Program-made: the position numbers and the translations under genes
Source of the DNA: an uncultured Gammaproteobacteria bacterium
Lineage (GTDB): Bacteria > Pseudomonadota > Gammaproteobacteria > Steroidobacterales > JABDMI01
Direction: 5' to 3'
Assembly (NCBI GenBank): GCA_938039225.1
Contig: CALHVH010000209.1
Coordinates: 1 to 7,724, forward strand
DNA: 7,724 nt
Notes under the pieces: model-generated
Databases searched by the model: none
Seen by the model: the letters and a program-made list of their open reading frames with translations, nothing else
What the model was told of the DNA's origin: nothing
Shown here: piece by piece, positions 1-6,535 of the stretch
Layout of the letters: each line of letters begins with the position of its first letter
Numbering within the stretch: the first letter of the stretch is position 1

Positions 1-1352
1 GTTAGTACGCCAAAAGTAGTCGCTACGGCTACTTTACTTGTACCTTCAAAGACAGAGGCAAGTCCTTCACCCTTAGTTTCTACACTTCGATGAACACTTT
101 CAGACACAATAATTGCGTCATCCACAACAATCCCTAGCGCAACAATAAACCCAAAGGTCGATACATAGTTTAAGCTCACACCTACATGTGGCATTAGCAT
201 AATCGCACCTAGAAAGGCGATAGGAATACCCACGGCTACCCACATCGCTAATCGCAAGTCTAAAAACAAACTCAGTAAAATTAAGACTAGCAACAAGCCA
301 AGTAAGCCATTTTTTACGACTAGATCTAAACGGCCTTGTAAGGTGACAGTTTCATCCATCCAATTTGTAACTTTGACGTCAGGACTGAGTGTTGTTTTAT
401 ATTTCTCTAAGACCTCAAGCGCAGCCGATTTAATAGTAATAATATCTTGGTTTACTGTGGCTTTAATTTTAATCCCAACACTGGGCTCACCGTTAAACTT
501 ACTGATATGTAGGTTCTCAGTATAAGCATCTTTTATTGTTGCAATATCACGCAAAAATACTTGTTGGCCGTTTGCTAAACTTAATATTGGAATATTTGCG
601 AAGTCTTCTCCTTTGCGTTTTTCTTTACGTACGCGGAGTTGCATAAATCCTGAGTCTTGTTTTAAAGTTCCACCCGCTCTATCAACCGAATAGCTACGTA
701 CAGCATTTACCACCGTGTCCATATTAATTTGATAGCTTTGTAATGTGGCTTCAGAAATTTCAATTGAAATCTCTTCACTTGGAATTCCTTCAATGTCTAC
801 ATCGGTAATGGCTTCTTTCTCGAGTAGCTGTGCTCTAAGTTCTTCGGCTAAATCACTTAATTGTGAAATAGATCGATTTGCACTGAGATTTACTTGTATG
901 ACGGTATTACCAAAGATTTGCTCGGTTCCATCAATATCAAAGACGTAAGGTTCTTCTGCATCTCTAGGGAAGGTGGAAATGGCGTCAACTTTGGTCATAA
1001 CGTCATTTCTAACTTTATTTTTATTGTAACCTTTAGCTACCTCAACGCTTACTGAGCCTAAATTTGCGGTTGAAGTAGAGTTATAAGACTCAACACCTTC
1101 AACGCCACTGACTTCTTCTTCAATTTTACTGACTATGGTACGTTCAACATCTTCAGCTGAACCTGAATTAACCGGTACATGTATAGCAAAAAAAGCCAAA
1201 TTAATATCTGGCATATTGCGACGTTGCATACTGGTTAATGATGACAGCCCGCCTAAGATAATAGCTACCATCAAAATATTAACGGCAATGGGGTTATCTA
1301 AAAACCATCGAATCGGATTAAACGGTGAGGTGTCATTATAATTATGTGACAT
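1..1352 (-). CDS. RND efflux pump inner-membrane permease (AcrB type), N-terminal 450 residues, cut by window edge
   Basis: Proton-driven inner-membrane pump subunit of a tripartite RND exporter. The reading frame is open from ATG at 1352 to the window edge with no stop, giving 450 residues of a family usually about 1,000-1,050 long; the rest lies left of position 1. Visible parts: TM1 at about residues 21-38 (after FNPIRWFLDNP), a periplasmic porter region to about 340, TM2 about 344-364, TM3 about 369-387, and TM4 about 396-415 carrying the paired aspartates D411-D412 in GIVVDDAII. These match the proton-relay pair D407/D408 of AcrB. The start lies 1 base after the adaptor stop and has a strong Shine-Dalgarno. 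The N-terminal sequence (NPIAVNILM...) differs from classical AcrB/MexB (typically DRPIFAW...), so it seems to belong to another AcrB-like clade; substrate cannot be inferred. Last gene visible of the operon. Confidence 0.95.
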   Translation of the reverse strand, partial: MSHNYNDTSPFNPIRWFLDNPIAVNILMVAIILGGLSSLTSMQRRNMPDINLAFFAIHVPVNSGSAEDVERTIVSKIEEEVSGVEGVESYNSTSTANLGSVSVEVAKGYNKNKVRNDVMTKVDAISTFPRDAEEPYVFDIDGTEQIFGNTVIQVNLSANRSISQLSDLAEELRAQLLEKEAITDVDIEGIPSEEISIEISEATLQSYQINMDTVVNAVRSYSVDRAGGTLKQDSGFMQLRVRKEKRKGEDFANIPILSLANGQQVFLRDIATIKDAYTENLHISKFNGEPSVGIKIKATVNQDIITIKSAALEVLEKYKTTLSPDVKVTNWMDETVTLQGRLDLVVKNGLLGLLLVLILLSLFLDLRLAMWVAVGIPIAFLGAIMLMPHVGVSLNYVSTFGFIVALGIVVDDAIIVSESVHRSVETKGEGLASVFEGTSKVAVATTFGVL

Positions 1353-1353
1353 T

Positions 1354-2532
1354 TTATTCTCCCTCGTTTAAACTTTTTTGAGTTACTTTAATACCAGCGA
1401 CTAAGGCACTTTGACCCTGGCTAATAACTTGCACGTTTTGGCCTTCTGCTGTTGGTAAATAAACTAGAACTGAATTAGGGTTCCTGTGCACAATTTTGGC
1501 TTCAAGAATCTCGACTTCATTTTTTGCATTAACAGTAAATACTGTTTTGTCAGTAAGCACTGCTGATTGAGGCAGGGCATAGAGATCGCTAAAGCTTTTA
1601 CCCTTAAATTCTGCGGTGACAAAGGTTCCAACTCTAAGAGCGCTTGAATGAATGTCTGTATTGAACGGGTCTTGGACTTCCGCTATCACATTAATTAAAC
1701 GCGTTTTTGGGTCAATTACACTGTCAATTCTTTCTATGCTAGCTGGCCAAGTTAAGGTGCTATTTCCAGCCTGTTGGATGGTAATGGTTTTATTTTCAGG
1801 GTCGATTTTTGCAACATCATCAGGCGTTAAAGCAAATCTTATTTGTACTTTTTCTTTATTTAATATGGTGCCTATACTTGCACCCATGTTAATAAAATTC
1901 CCTAGGTTGGCATTACGTGCAGTGATAATTCCAGTATAGGGAGCCTTTATTTTTGTTCGACTAAGGTTTCGATTGGCTTGTTGTAATTCAACTTTACGAC
2001 GTTCTAGGGAGGCATTTGCTGCATCTAATTGAGGTTTACGTAAAGCAAGTTCAGTTGGTTCACCTAAGTTCAATTCTTCCCAATCAATCTTTGCTTGTTC
2101 TGAACGAGCCTGTTCTTCAGCTATCCTTTGTCTAGCTTCTGCAAGCGCTTGCTTTGCTTGTGCAACGGCCACTTGGTAATCTGCTGCTTCTATCGTAGCC
2201 AATACTGTACCTGCTTCAACGGTGTTTCCTGTTTCTAAACAATCACATATTGAAACTACTCGACCATTTACTTGTGCGGCAATTTGTGACTCTTGCCAAG
2301 CATTTACTGTAGCTGTGCTTTTTAATACGGGAGCGTGTAAACCTGAATTTACTACTGTTGTTTCTACAGTTATTTCTTTAGGTGCGGGTGGTTTGAATTC
2401 GGGTTTTGCTTTGCTGGCTGAATTTCTATTTGCAGCAATTAAAGCAACACTAATAAGCAAAAATGCAATTACGATTCCAGTAAAATTTTTTCGATCAAAT
2501 TTAAGCTTTTTTTCAGTTTGAATATCAGTCAT
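1354..2532 (-). CDS. RND efflux periplasmic adaptor subunit (HlyD/AcrA membrane fusion protein)
   Basis: Periplasmic adaptor linking the RND pump to the outer-membrane channel; 392 residues, normal for the family. Residues about 18-34 form one hydrophobic segment after a Lys-rich N-terminus, with no lipobox cysteine, so it is probably anchored by a transmembrane helix rather than lipidated. Next come the first half of the lipoyl-like domain (about 75-118, ending VLATIEAADY), an Ala/Gln/Glu/Arg-rich alpha-hairpin (about 119-193), the returning lipoyl half (TKIKAPYTGIITARNANLG, 193-211), then beta-barrel and membrane-proximal domains with the typical DPKTRLINV and LPQSAV segments. The ATG overlaps the preceding channel gene by 4 bases (ATGA), and GGTGA lies 6 bases before it. 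Oddity: the only two cysteines form a C-D-C motif (C96, C98) in the lipoyl domain. Substrate unknown; tripartite pump role is well supported by its neighbours. Confidence 0.95.
   Translation of the reverse strand: MTDIQTEKKLKFDRKNFTGIVIAFLLISVALIAANRNSASKAKPEFKPPAPKEITVETTVVNSGLHAPVLKSTATVNAWQESQIAAQVNGRVVSICDCLETGNTVEAGTVLATIEAADYQVAVAQAKQALAEARQRIAEEQARSEQAKIDWEELNLGEPTELALRKPQLDAANASLERRKVELQQANRNLSRTKIKAPYTGIITARNANLGNFINMGASIGTILNKEKVQIRFALTPDDVAKIDPENKTITIQQAGNSTLTWPASIERIDSVIDPKTRLINVIAEVQDPFNTDIHSSALRVGTFVTAEFKGKSFSDLYALPQSAVLTDKTVFTVNAKNEVEILEAKIVHRNPNSVLVYLPTAEGQNVQVISQGQSALVAGIKVTQKSLNEGE
1359..1365 (-). promoter_or_regulatory. Ribosome binding site of the RND pump gene
   Basis: On the minus strand GAGGGAG lies 6 bases before the ATG at 1352, inside the last codons of the adaptor gene. 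It fixes the pump start and suggests translational coupling, because the adaptor stop codon lies between this site and the ATG. Confidence 0.7.
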
Positions 2533-4073
2533 AGAGTTTCACCAGCAGCATTCGTATTAAGAACTGCATTTTCAAGATTATTTTGTATAAAATTTTGTGT
2601 ATTGACTTTGAGTCCACCGCCCATAGCGAGGACTAAATTGATACGGTTTTGTAAAAGTAAATTCTTGGTTCGAATTAAATTTTGTTCAGCACTTAGTAGT
2701 TGCAGTTCTGTAGAAAGCAAAGTATTGGCTTCAACTAAGCCCTTTTCATAAGATTGTTTTGCACGTGCACTTGAAGCCTGTGCATAGTCACGTGCTTCAG
2801 TTAATTCGGCGAGTTGTTGACGTAAACTAGCCTCACCATCTAATCCAGTTTCTACTTGATTAAAAGCGTTCAACATTTGGCTTGCATAGTTATAAGTTAA
2901 TCGTTCAAGGCTGTTTTCAGCTAAGTTAACATTACTTTTTAAAGCTTGACGATTAAGTAAAGGCATGCTGATATTACTTAGAATTGACCACACACTAAAA
3001 TCTTTATCGAGTAAATCTGACAGTTCTGTGGAGCTGGTTCCCCCGCTGCCAGTAAGGCTAATGCTTGGAAGTAAGTTTTTTCTCGCAACCTTGACTTGTA
3101 AATCAGCCGCTTTTAAGCGAGTTTCTGTTGCAACTAAATCAGGTCTTTGACTCAATACTGAACTTGGTATGCCTGCTTGTAAGTTAGTATCCAGAGTAGG
3201 GAGTGATAACTTAGAAAAGGTCTGTAATGTTTGATCGGCATTAGGATAATTACCAACTAGTGTTGTTAAGTCACGTGCAGAGCTACGTACTACATTTTCC
3301 TGAGCGGTCATATTACGTTTGGCATTAGCCAGATCACGTCGGGCTAGTTGAACATCAAGAGCGGTAACCAGTCCTCGTTTAAATGAACGTACAGCTATTG
3401 ACTCAAGACGTTCTATGTTTTCAGTACTTTGTCGAGTTTGTGATAATAATTCTTGTTCACTCAATAAGTTAAAGTAAGCGCGACTAATATTTGCCGCTAA
3501 GGATAATTGAGCAAACACAAAATCATTTTCGCTTGCAGAGAGTTCAAGTAAGCTTGCTTTACTTTGGTCTCTGAGTTTTAACCATAGGTCTACTTCCCAC
3601 TGGCTATTTAAACCCAGTGAATAATTATCCGAAGTGAATGTAGTGTTGCCCAAGATATTTTTACTTCGCCCAGCTGAAGCGCCTAAATTCAGAGTAGGTA
3701 AGCGTTGTCCAGCTGCGGTTCTTGCTCTTGCCTGCGCATCTAATACCAATGTTGCTGTTGAAGCTAAGTTTGGATTATTGTTTAAACCACGTTGTATTAG
3801 TTCTTGTAGTTGAGGGCTAGAGAAACCATTTAATAAAGACGCTGTATCTAAGTTAATATTAGGTGCTGCATCTGATTTGTTAATTTCAGCTTGATATTCA
3901 GTTGACTCAAATGTGTCTGGAATAGTTATTGTGCTGTGTGAGCTTAAAATTTTATTATCAGCGTCTGTATGAGGAACTTGGTGAGCACAAGCGGCTAAGA
4001 AGCTAATTGACACTAATGCACCTAGCTTTTTAAAAGCGTTTTTTTTGTTTAGTGTTAATAATTGAATGCGCAT
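2529..4073 (-). CDS. Efflux outer-membrane channel lipoprotein (NodT/OprM family)
   Basis: Trimeric TolC-like outer-membrane exit duct for the RND pump. With the start at 4073 it has 514 residues, slightly above the usual 460-490. MRIQLLTLNKK is followed by a hydrophobic stretch and lipobox L26-A27-A28-C29, so signal peptidase II cleavage and lipidation at C29 are expected; alanine after the cysteine fits outer-membrane sorting. Family marks: WEVDLW near 159-164 after a barrel strand, LSQRPDL at 307-313 followed by the second repeat (RLKAADLQVKVARKNLLPSISL), and a second barrel strand near 361-375. Long Ala/Gln/Leu helical stretches fit the coiled alpha-barrel. The frame stays open upstream to an ATG at 4217, but that would add 48 residues overlapping the TetR gene and bury the signal peptide. 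The gap to the TetR stop is 4 bases; the adaptor overlaps the 3' end. Confidence 0.94.
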   Translation of the reverse strand: MRIQLLTLNKKNAFKKLGALVSISFLAACAHQVPHTDADNKILSSHSTITIPDTFESTEYQAEINKSDAAPNINLDTASLLNGFSSPQLQELIQRGLNNNPNLASTATLVLDAQARARTAAGQRLPTLNLGASAGRSKNILGNTTFTSDNYSLGLNSQWEVDLWLKLRDQSKASLLELSASENDFVFAQLSLAANISRAYFNLLSEQELLSQTRQSTENIERLESIAVRSFKRGLVTALDVQLARRDLANAKRNMTAQENVVRSSARDLTTLVGNYPNADQTLQTFSKLSLPTLDTNLQAGIPSSVLSQRPDLVATETRLKAADLQVKVARKNLLPSISLTGSGGTSSTELSDLLDKDFSVWSILSNISMPLLNRQALKSNVNLAENSLERLTYNYASQMLNAFNQVETGLDGEASLRQQLAELTEARDYAQASSARAKQSYEKGLVEANTLLSTELQLLSAEQNLIRTKNLLLQNRINLVLAMGGGLKVNTQNFIQNNLENAVLNTNAAGETL

Positions 4074-4077
4074 GTTT

Positions 4078-4773
4078 TTAATCCGTTTGTAAAATCGCAC
4101 GTAAATTTTGATAAATAAGGTTTTCTGCAAACTGCATTTGTTCTTCGCCAAAATTTTCCCATTGCATATGTGAGAGGAGAGTGGCTCTACAAGCACGTAA
4201 AACATGCACTTGTCCAAAAATTAGGAGACTCAACATACGTGCTTGTTCAGATTCAGCAGGGATATTTTTGCAAATAGCTACCAAGCGTGTACACAATTTA
4301 AATAATCTCCCCATTGGTCCTGTATTCATGATGTCGAAAGCAGCTGTAGGAGATTGTTGTTCCCGTAAAATGTTTGTTGACCAATGTTTAGTGAGGTTTG
4401 AATTCATCATGTGTACTAAGCGACTGATTATTTTTTCGAGAGAAGCTATTGCAAATGCTGTTTGTTCGGCTTTAGATTGGTTTTCTATGGTTTCTAAACT
4501 TTTACGAATGTCCTCAGCAATTTGGCCCATGCCTTGCGTCATTTGTTCAGCGATGTACTCAAATACAGCGTGATATAGACCCTCTTTACCTTTGAAGTGA
4601 TAATTGATTAAGGCCTGATTGGCGCCGGCCTTATCAGCAATACTGCGTGTGCTCGCGGCTTGATAACCATCGCGTCCAAATATCTCTAGTGCGGCCTCTA
4701 TTAAGGCTTCGCGAGTATTTTCACCTCGAGAACGTGAATTTATGGGACTGATTTTGTGATTGGATTTTGTCAT
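4078..4773 (-). CDS. TetR/AcrR-family transcriptional regulator, CecR/CerR-type C-terminal domain
   Basis: Probable local repressor of the efflux operon, 231 residues. N-terminal TetR helix-turn-helix at about residues 20-67: TREALIEAALEIFGRDGY, then recognition region TRSIADKAGANQALINYHFKGKEGLY. The C-terminal ligand/dimer domain contains REQQSPTAAFDIM (137-149), which resembles the REQLSPTAAY stretch I recall from E. coli CecR (YbiH; DUF1956), a regulator of an export-related operon. It is the first gene of the efflux operon, 4 bases ahead of the channel gene, so it would control its own synthesis along with the pump. An in-frame stop lies 9 bases before the ATG and no other ATG/GTG/TTG occurs in the first codons, so the start is forced; no Shine-Dalgarno is visible. 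Its inducer is not deducible. Autorepression through the adjacent palindrome is inferred. Confidence 0.93.
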   Translation of the reverse strand: MTKSNHKISPINSRSRGENTREALIEAALEIFGRDGYQAASTRSIADKAGANQALINYHFKGKEGLYHAVFEYIAEQMTQGMGQIAEDIRKSLETIENQSKAEQTAFAIASLEKIISRLVHMMNSNLTKHWSTNILREQQSPTAAFDIMNTGPMGRLFKLCTRLVAICKNIPAESEQARMLSLLIFGQVHVLRACRATLLSHMQWENFGEEQMQFAENLIYQNLRAILQTD

Positions 4774-4781
4774 AGGGTTAA

Positions 4782-4810
4782 ATTATTAATTAATCACTTG
4801 ATTAAGTCAA
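4782..4810 (-). promoter_or_regulatory. Putative sigma70 promoter of the TetR-efflux operon
   Basis: On the minus strand TTGACT (4810-4805, 5 of 6 to consensus) and AATAAT (4787-4782, 5 of 6) are separated by 17 bases. Predicted transcription would start around 4773-4775, that is at or within about 2 bases of the regulator's ATG, leaving no room for a ribosome binding site. The -35 box and spacer lie within the 39-bp palindrome, a typical arrangement for repression. Predicted by eye. Confidence 0.5.
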
Positions 4811-4823
4811 TCGATTAATTAAT
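4785..4823. promoter_or_regulatory. 39-bp imperfect palindrome, probable TetR-family operator
   Basis: Arms ATTAATTAATC (4785-4795) and GATTAATTAAT (4813-4823) are perfect 11-base inverted repeats. Inside, TTGA (4798-4801) pairs with TCAA (4807-4810) about the same centre at 4804. In all, 16 of 19 symmetric pairs match. The unit GATTAA also recurs at 4800-4805 and 4813-4818, with its complement TTAATC at 4790-4795. It sits between the regulator gene and divergent tag and covers the operon's -35 box, so binding by the neighbouring TetR protein is a natural inference. Long AT-rich arms make some symmetry cheap by chance, but not this length. Confidence 0.55.
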
Positions 4824-4825
4824 AT
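4798..4825 (+). promoter_or_regulatory. Possible divergent promoter toward tag
   Basis: TTGATT (4798-4803) and TAATAT (4820-4825) with a 16-base spacer form a weak sigma70-like promoter on the plus strand, within the same palindrome. It would give a leader of roughly 110 bases before the tag ATG. AT-rich sequence produces such matches easily, and I see no better alternative between 4826 and 4945. Confidence 0.25.
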
Positions 4826-4933
4826 GAAGAATGTCTAATATCTATAAGTTTATTAAAAACAATAACTTACTATTCTTTCGTAGCTATTGAACTTGCTGCT
4901 CGCTTAGTGCAGAATGGTTTTTATACGTATGCT

Positions 4934-4937
4934 GAGG
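4934..4937 (+). promoter_or_regulatory. Ribosome binding site that sets the tag start
   Basis: GAGG lies 8 bases before the ATG at 4946. The upstream in-frame GTG at 4907 has no comparable site, and the 13 extra residues it would add do not resemble the Tag N-terminus. Confidence 0.55.
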
Positions 4938-4945
4938 TCATAGGA

Positions 4946-5554
4946 ATGTCAGATAAAGATAAAAAAGTACAAAGAAACGACGGTAAGACACGTTGCGCTT
5001 GGTCCTATGCTGGAATGAGTGAGGCTTATATTGATTACCACGATGATGAGTGGGGCGTTCCCGTTTATGACGACAAAACTTTTTTCGAGTTTTTGATTTT
5101 GGAAGGGGCTCAGGCCGGTTTATCTTGGGCAACTATCTTGAATAAACGAGAAGGTTATCGAGAAAATTTTGATGATTTTGATGTTGAAAGTGTGGCTCGT
5201 TTTGATAAGCGTCGTGTTAACCAAATTCTTAAAGATCCATGTGTAGTACGCAATAAGCTCAAAGTTAATTCCGCGGTGAAAAATGCTAATGCCTTTATTG
5301 AGGTGCAAGACGAATTTGGTTCCTTTTCAGATTATGTCTGGCAGTTTGTAGGGGGCAAACCGATTGTGAATAAATGGACTGAAATGATTCAAGTGCCTGC
5401 AACTTCAAAAGAGTCAGATGCATTAGCTAAAGATTTGAAAAAACGTGGTTTTAGTTTTGTAGGAAGTACAATTATGTATGCGTTTATGCAAGCCACTGGA
5501 ATGGTAAATGACCATACTGTGGATTGCTTTAGATATAAGGAATGTAATAAATAA
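4946..5554 (+). CDS. tag: DNA-3-methyladenine glycosylase I
   Basis: Base-excision repair enzyme that removes 3-methyladenine from alkylated DNA by cleaving the N-glycosidic bond. From ATG 4946 it has 202 residues; E. coli Tag has 187, and the excess is mainly a charged N-terminal extension (SDKDKKVQRNDGK). Zinc ligands are present in the expected order: C17 (in RCAW), H32 (in YHDDEWGVP), H190 and C194 (in NDHTVDC), matching C4, H17, H175 and C179 of E. coli. Base-pocket residues Y31, E53 and W61 (LEGAQAGLSW) match Y16, E38 and W46. The LKKRGFSFVGSTI stretch near the C-terminus is also a family hallmark. It is transcribed away from the efflux operon and followed by two hairpins, so it is probably monocistronic. 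Whether it shares control with the efflux regulator is unknown. Confidence 0.97.
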   Translation: MSDKDKKVQRNDGKTRCAWSYAGMSEAYIDYHDDEWGVPVYDDKTFFEFLILEGAQAGLSWATILNKREGYRENFDDFDVESVARFDKRRVNQILKDPCVVRNKLKVNSAVKNANAFIEVQDEFGSFSDYVWQFVGGKPIVNKWTEMIQVPATSKESDALAKDLKKRGFSFVGSTIMYAFMQATGMVNDHTVDCFRYKECNK

Positions 5555-5587
5555 GATCTAGAACAATAACTGTTGCTCTTATCACTT

Positions 5588-5608
5588 CCCCGCTACTTGA
5601 TAGCGGGG
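5588..5608 (+). terminator. GC-rich hairpin after tag, possible terminator
   Basis: CCCCGCTA (5588-5595), loop CTTGA, TAGCGGGG (5601-5608): a perfect 8-bp stem with a 5-base loop, 33 bases after the tag stop. A TTTTTT run occurs at 5620-5625, about 11 bases beyond the stem, so this is not a canonical intrinsic terminator. It may terminate weakly, protect the mRNA 3' end, or be a dispersed intergenic palindrome. Confidence 0.45.
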
Positions 5609-5628
5609 TCTACAATCAGTTTTTTAGA

Positions 5629-5649
5629 TACCGCGGTCAAACCGCGGTA
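5629..5649. repeat. Second GC-rich hairpin in the tag/lipoprotein convergent spacer
   Basis: TACCGCGGT (5629-5637), loop CAA, ACCGCGGTA (5641-5649): a perfect 9-bp stem. It can also be read as an 8-bp stem with loop TCAAA, which resembles the TCAAG loop of the preceding hairpin read on the minus strand. It lies 21 bases beyond the lipoprotein stop. No T-tract directly follows it on either strand, so it may be a REP-like palindrome or a stabilising 3' structure rather than a classical terminator. Confidence 0.45.
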
Positions 5650-5670
5650 AGGTAATTATTAAATTTTTTT

Positions 5671-6432
5671 CTACCAAGGCTTTAATTTAAACCCTTGGTC
5701 TTTGATTTGTACCTCCATATCGGTACTTAGCAATAATGCGTATTGATATGCCCATGTTTCAATATGTTTTTCAGCATGTTTAAAATACCCTAAGTCATTT
5801 ACGTCAACCAAAATTGCTGACTTGTCTTCTTCTCGGTCGGCAAAAAGTAATAGACTTTCTTCACCAGTATAATTCGTCATTTTTGCTTCTATGGCAATAC
5901 TGCCATCTTCCACAACTAGTGAGCTAGCTGTCCCAAGGAAAGGAATAAAGAATCCAGCGACACTGGTGAAACGATTTACTTGAGCAGGTGATGGTATTAG
6001 TTCTACTAATGCAAATTCAAGAATTGCGGTATCAGAGTCAATATTTTTTTTAGTCTTGATAACAGTAAAGTCTGCGCCTTGGCTATTTTCTAATTCATAA
6101 ATTAAGCGATTTTGCAGATAAACCGCAAGTCTGTCAGCTTCATTATGAATTGCAGTCATGCCGTCTTCACTCAGCATCTTGAACCATTCCATATTGTCTA
6201 AATATGAGGTATTTACTGGTGCAACATAGATTTTTTTGTAAGATTGATAATCTTTATCAGTCTCTTGATTGACCCAAACTTTTTGAAAAGGAAAACGTTC
6301 GCGGTTTTCTTGTAGTATCTCAGAACCTGTTAAGTAACCAGAGTCTTGTGCTGGTTTTACTTGCGAAGCGCATCCGCTGAGTACGCTAAATATTGCTACT
6401 ATAAACGCTATACGAATAGTTGTATTTTTCAT
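5671..6432 (-). CDS. DUF3313-like lipoprotein
   Basis: Predicted envelope lipoprotein of 253 residues, function unknown. MKNTTIR is followed by a hydrophobic core and lipobox L18-S19-G20-C21, so signal peptidase II processing at C21 is expected; alanine at +2 suggests the outer membrane. The mature part starts with SGYLTGSEIL and continues to WVNQETDKDYQSYKKIYVAP, which resembles the opening of DUF3313 proteins (SGFL...; ...YKKVMIDPV). A conserved-looking stretch, ADRLAVYLQNRLIYEL (99-114), follows, then a small-residue hydrophobic segment at about 155-172 (GFFIPFLGTAS) and a C-terminal amphipathic helix around 217-236. It is convergent with tag and divergent from the M23 peptidase gene. No strong ribosome binding site precedes the ATG. 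The lipoprotein call is firm; the DUF3313 assignment rests on memory of the family and is moderate. Confidence 0.8.
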   Translation of the reverse strand: MKNTTIRIAFIVAIFSVLSGCASQVKPAQDSGYLTGSEILQENRERFPFQKVWVNQETDKDYQSYKKIYVAPVNTSYLDNMEWFKMLSEDGMTAIHNEADRLAVYLQNRLIYELENSQGADFTVIKTKKNIDSDTAILEFALVELIPSPAQVNRFTSVAGFFIPFLGTASSLVVEDGSIAIEAKMTNYTGEESLLLFADREEDKSAILVDVNDLGYFKHAEKHIETWAYQYALLLSTDMEVQIKDQGFKLKPW

Positions 6433-6443
6433 AAGAGTGATCT

Positions 6444-6473
6444 TTTAAAGTTGCTATTGCTACAAGCTATAAT
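6444..6473 (+). promoter_or_regulatory. Putative sigma70 promoter of the M23 peptidase gene
   Basis: TTTAAA (6444-6449, 4 of 6 to consensus), an 18-base spacer and a perfect TATAAT (6468-6473). Transcription would start near 6480, giving a leader of about 55 bases before the ATG at 6536. The -35 box lies 12 bases from the divergent lipoprotein start, so the two genes share a 103-bp control region. I found no convincing promoter for the lipoprotein on the other strand. Confidence 0.45.
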
Positions 6474-6480
6474 GAAATTA

Positions 6481-6496
6481 GTTATCATATGAGAAC
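6481..6496. promoter_or_regulatory. 16-bp near-palindrome in the lipoprotein/M23 spacer
   Basis: GTTATCATATGAGAAC is symmetric in 7 of 8 pairs, centred between 6488 and 6489, just downstream of the predicted start of the M23 transcript. A regulator site is possible, but several matches of this quality are expected by chance in a window this size; location is its only support. Confidence 0.2.
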
Positions 6497-6535
6497 AGCC
6501 ATCGACCAAAATTATCACAAGATTTATAAAAAATA

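Noticed and set aside
343..1341. Short plus-strand open frames across the pump gene
   Set aside because: The minus-strand frame is continuous for 450 codons and carries the conserved RND residues; the opposite frames are shadows of it.
4074..4217. Upstream start for the outer-membrane channel gene at 4217, giving 562 residues
   Set aside because: It would overlap the TetR coding region by 140 bases and place 48 residues before a clear lipoprotein signal peptide; the ATG at 4073 gives a normal signal and lipobox at C29.
4907..4945. GTG start for tag at 4907
   Set aside because: No ribosome binding site, and the extra 13 residues do not fit the family; ATG 4946 has GAGG at a spacing of 8.
4938..5308. 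Minus-strand open frames of 62-64 codons inside tag
   Set aside because: They lie antisense to a well-supported gene, have unlike-protein composition and no ribosome sites; they are shadows.
5588..5649. CRISPR-like or tandem repeat array at the paired hairpins
   Set aside because: The two stems differ in sequence and there are only two; no repeated unit with regular spacers is present.
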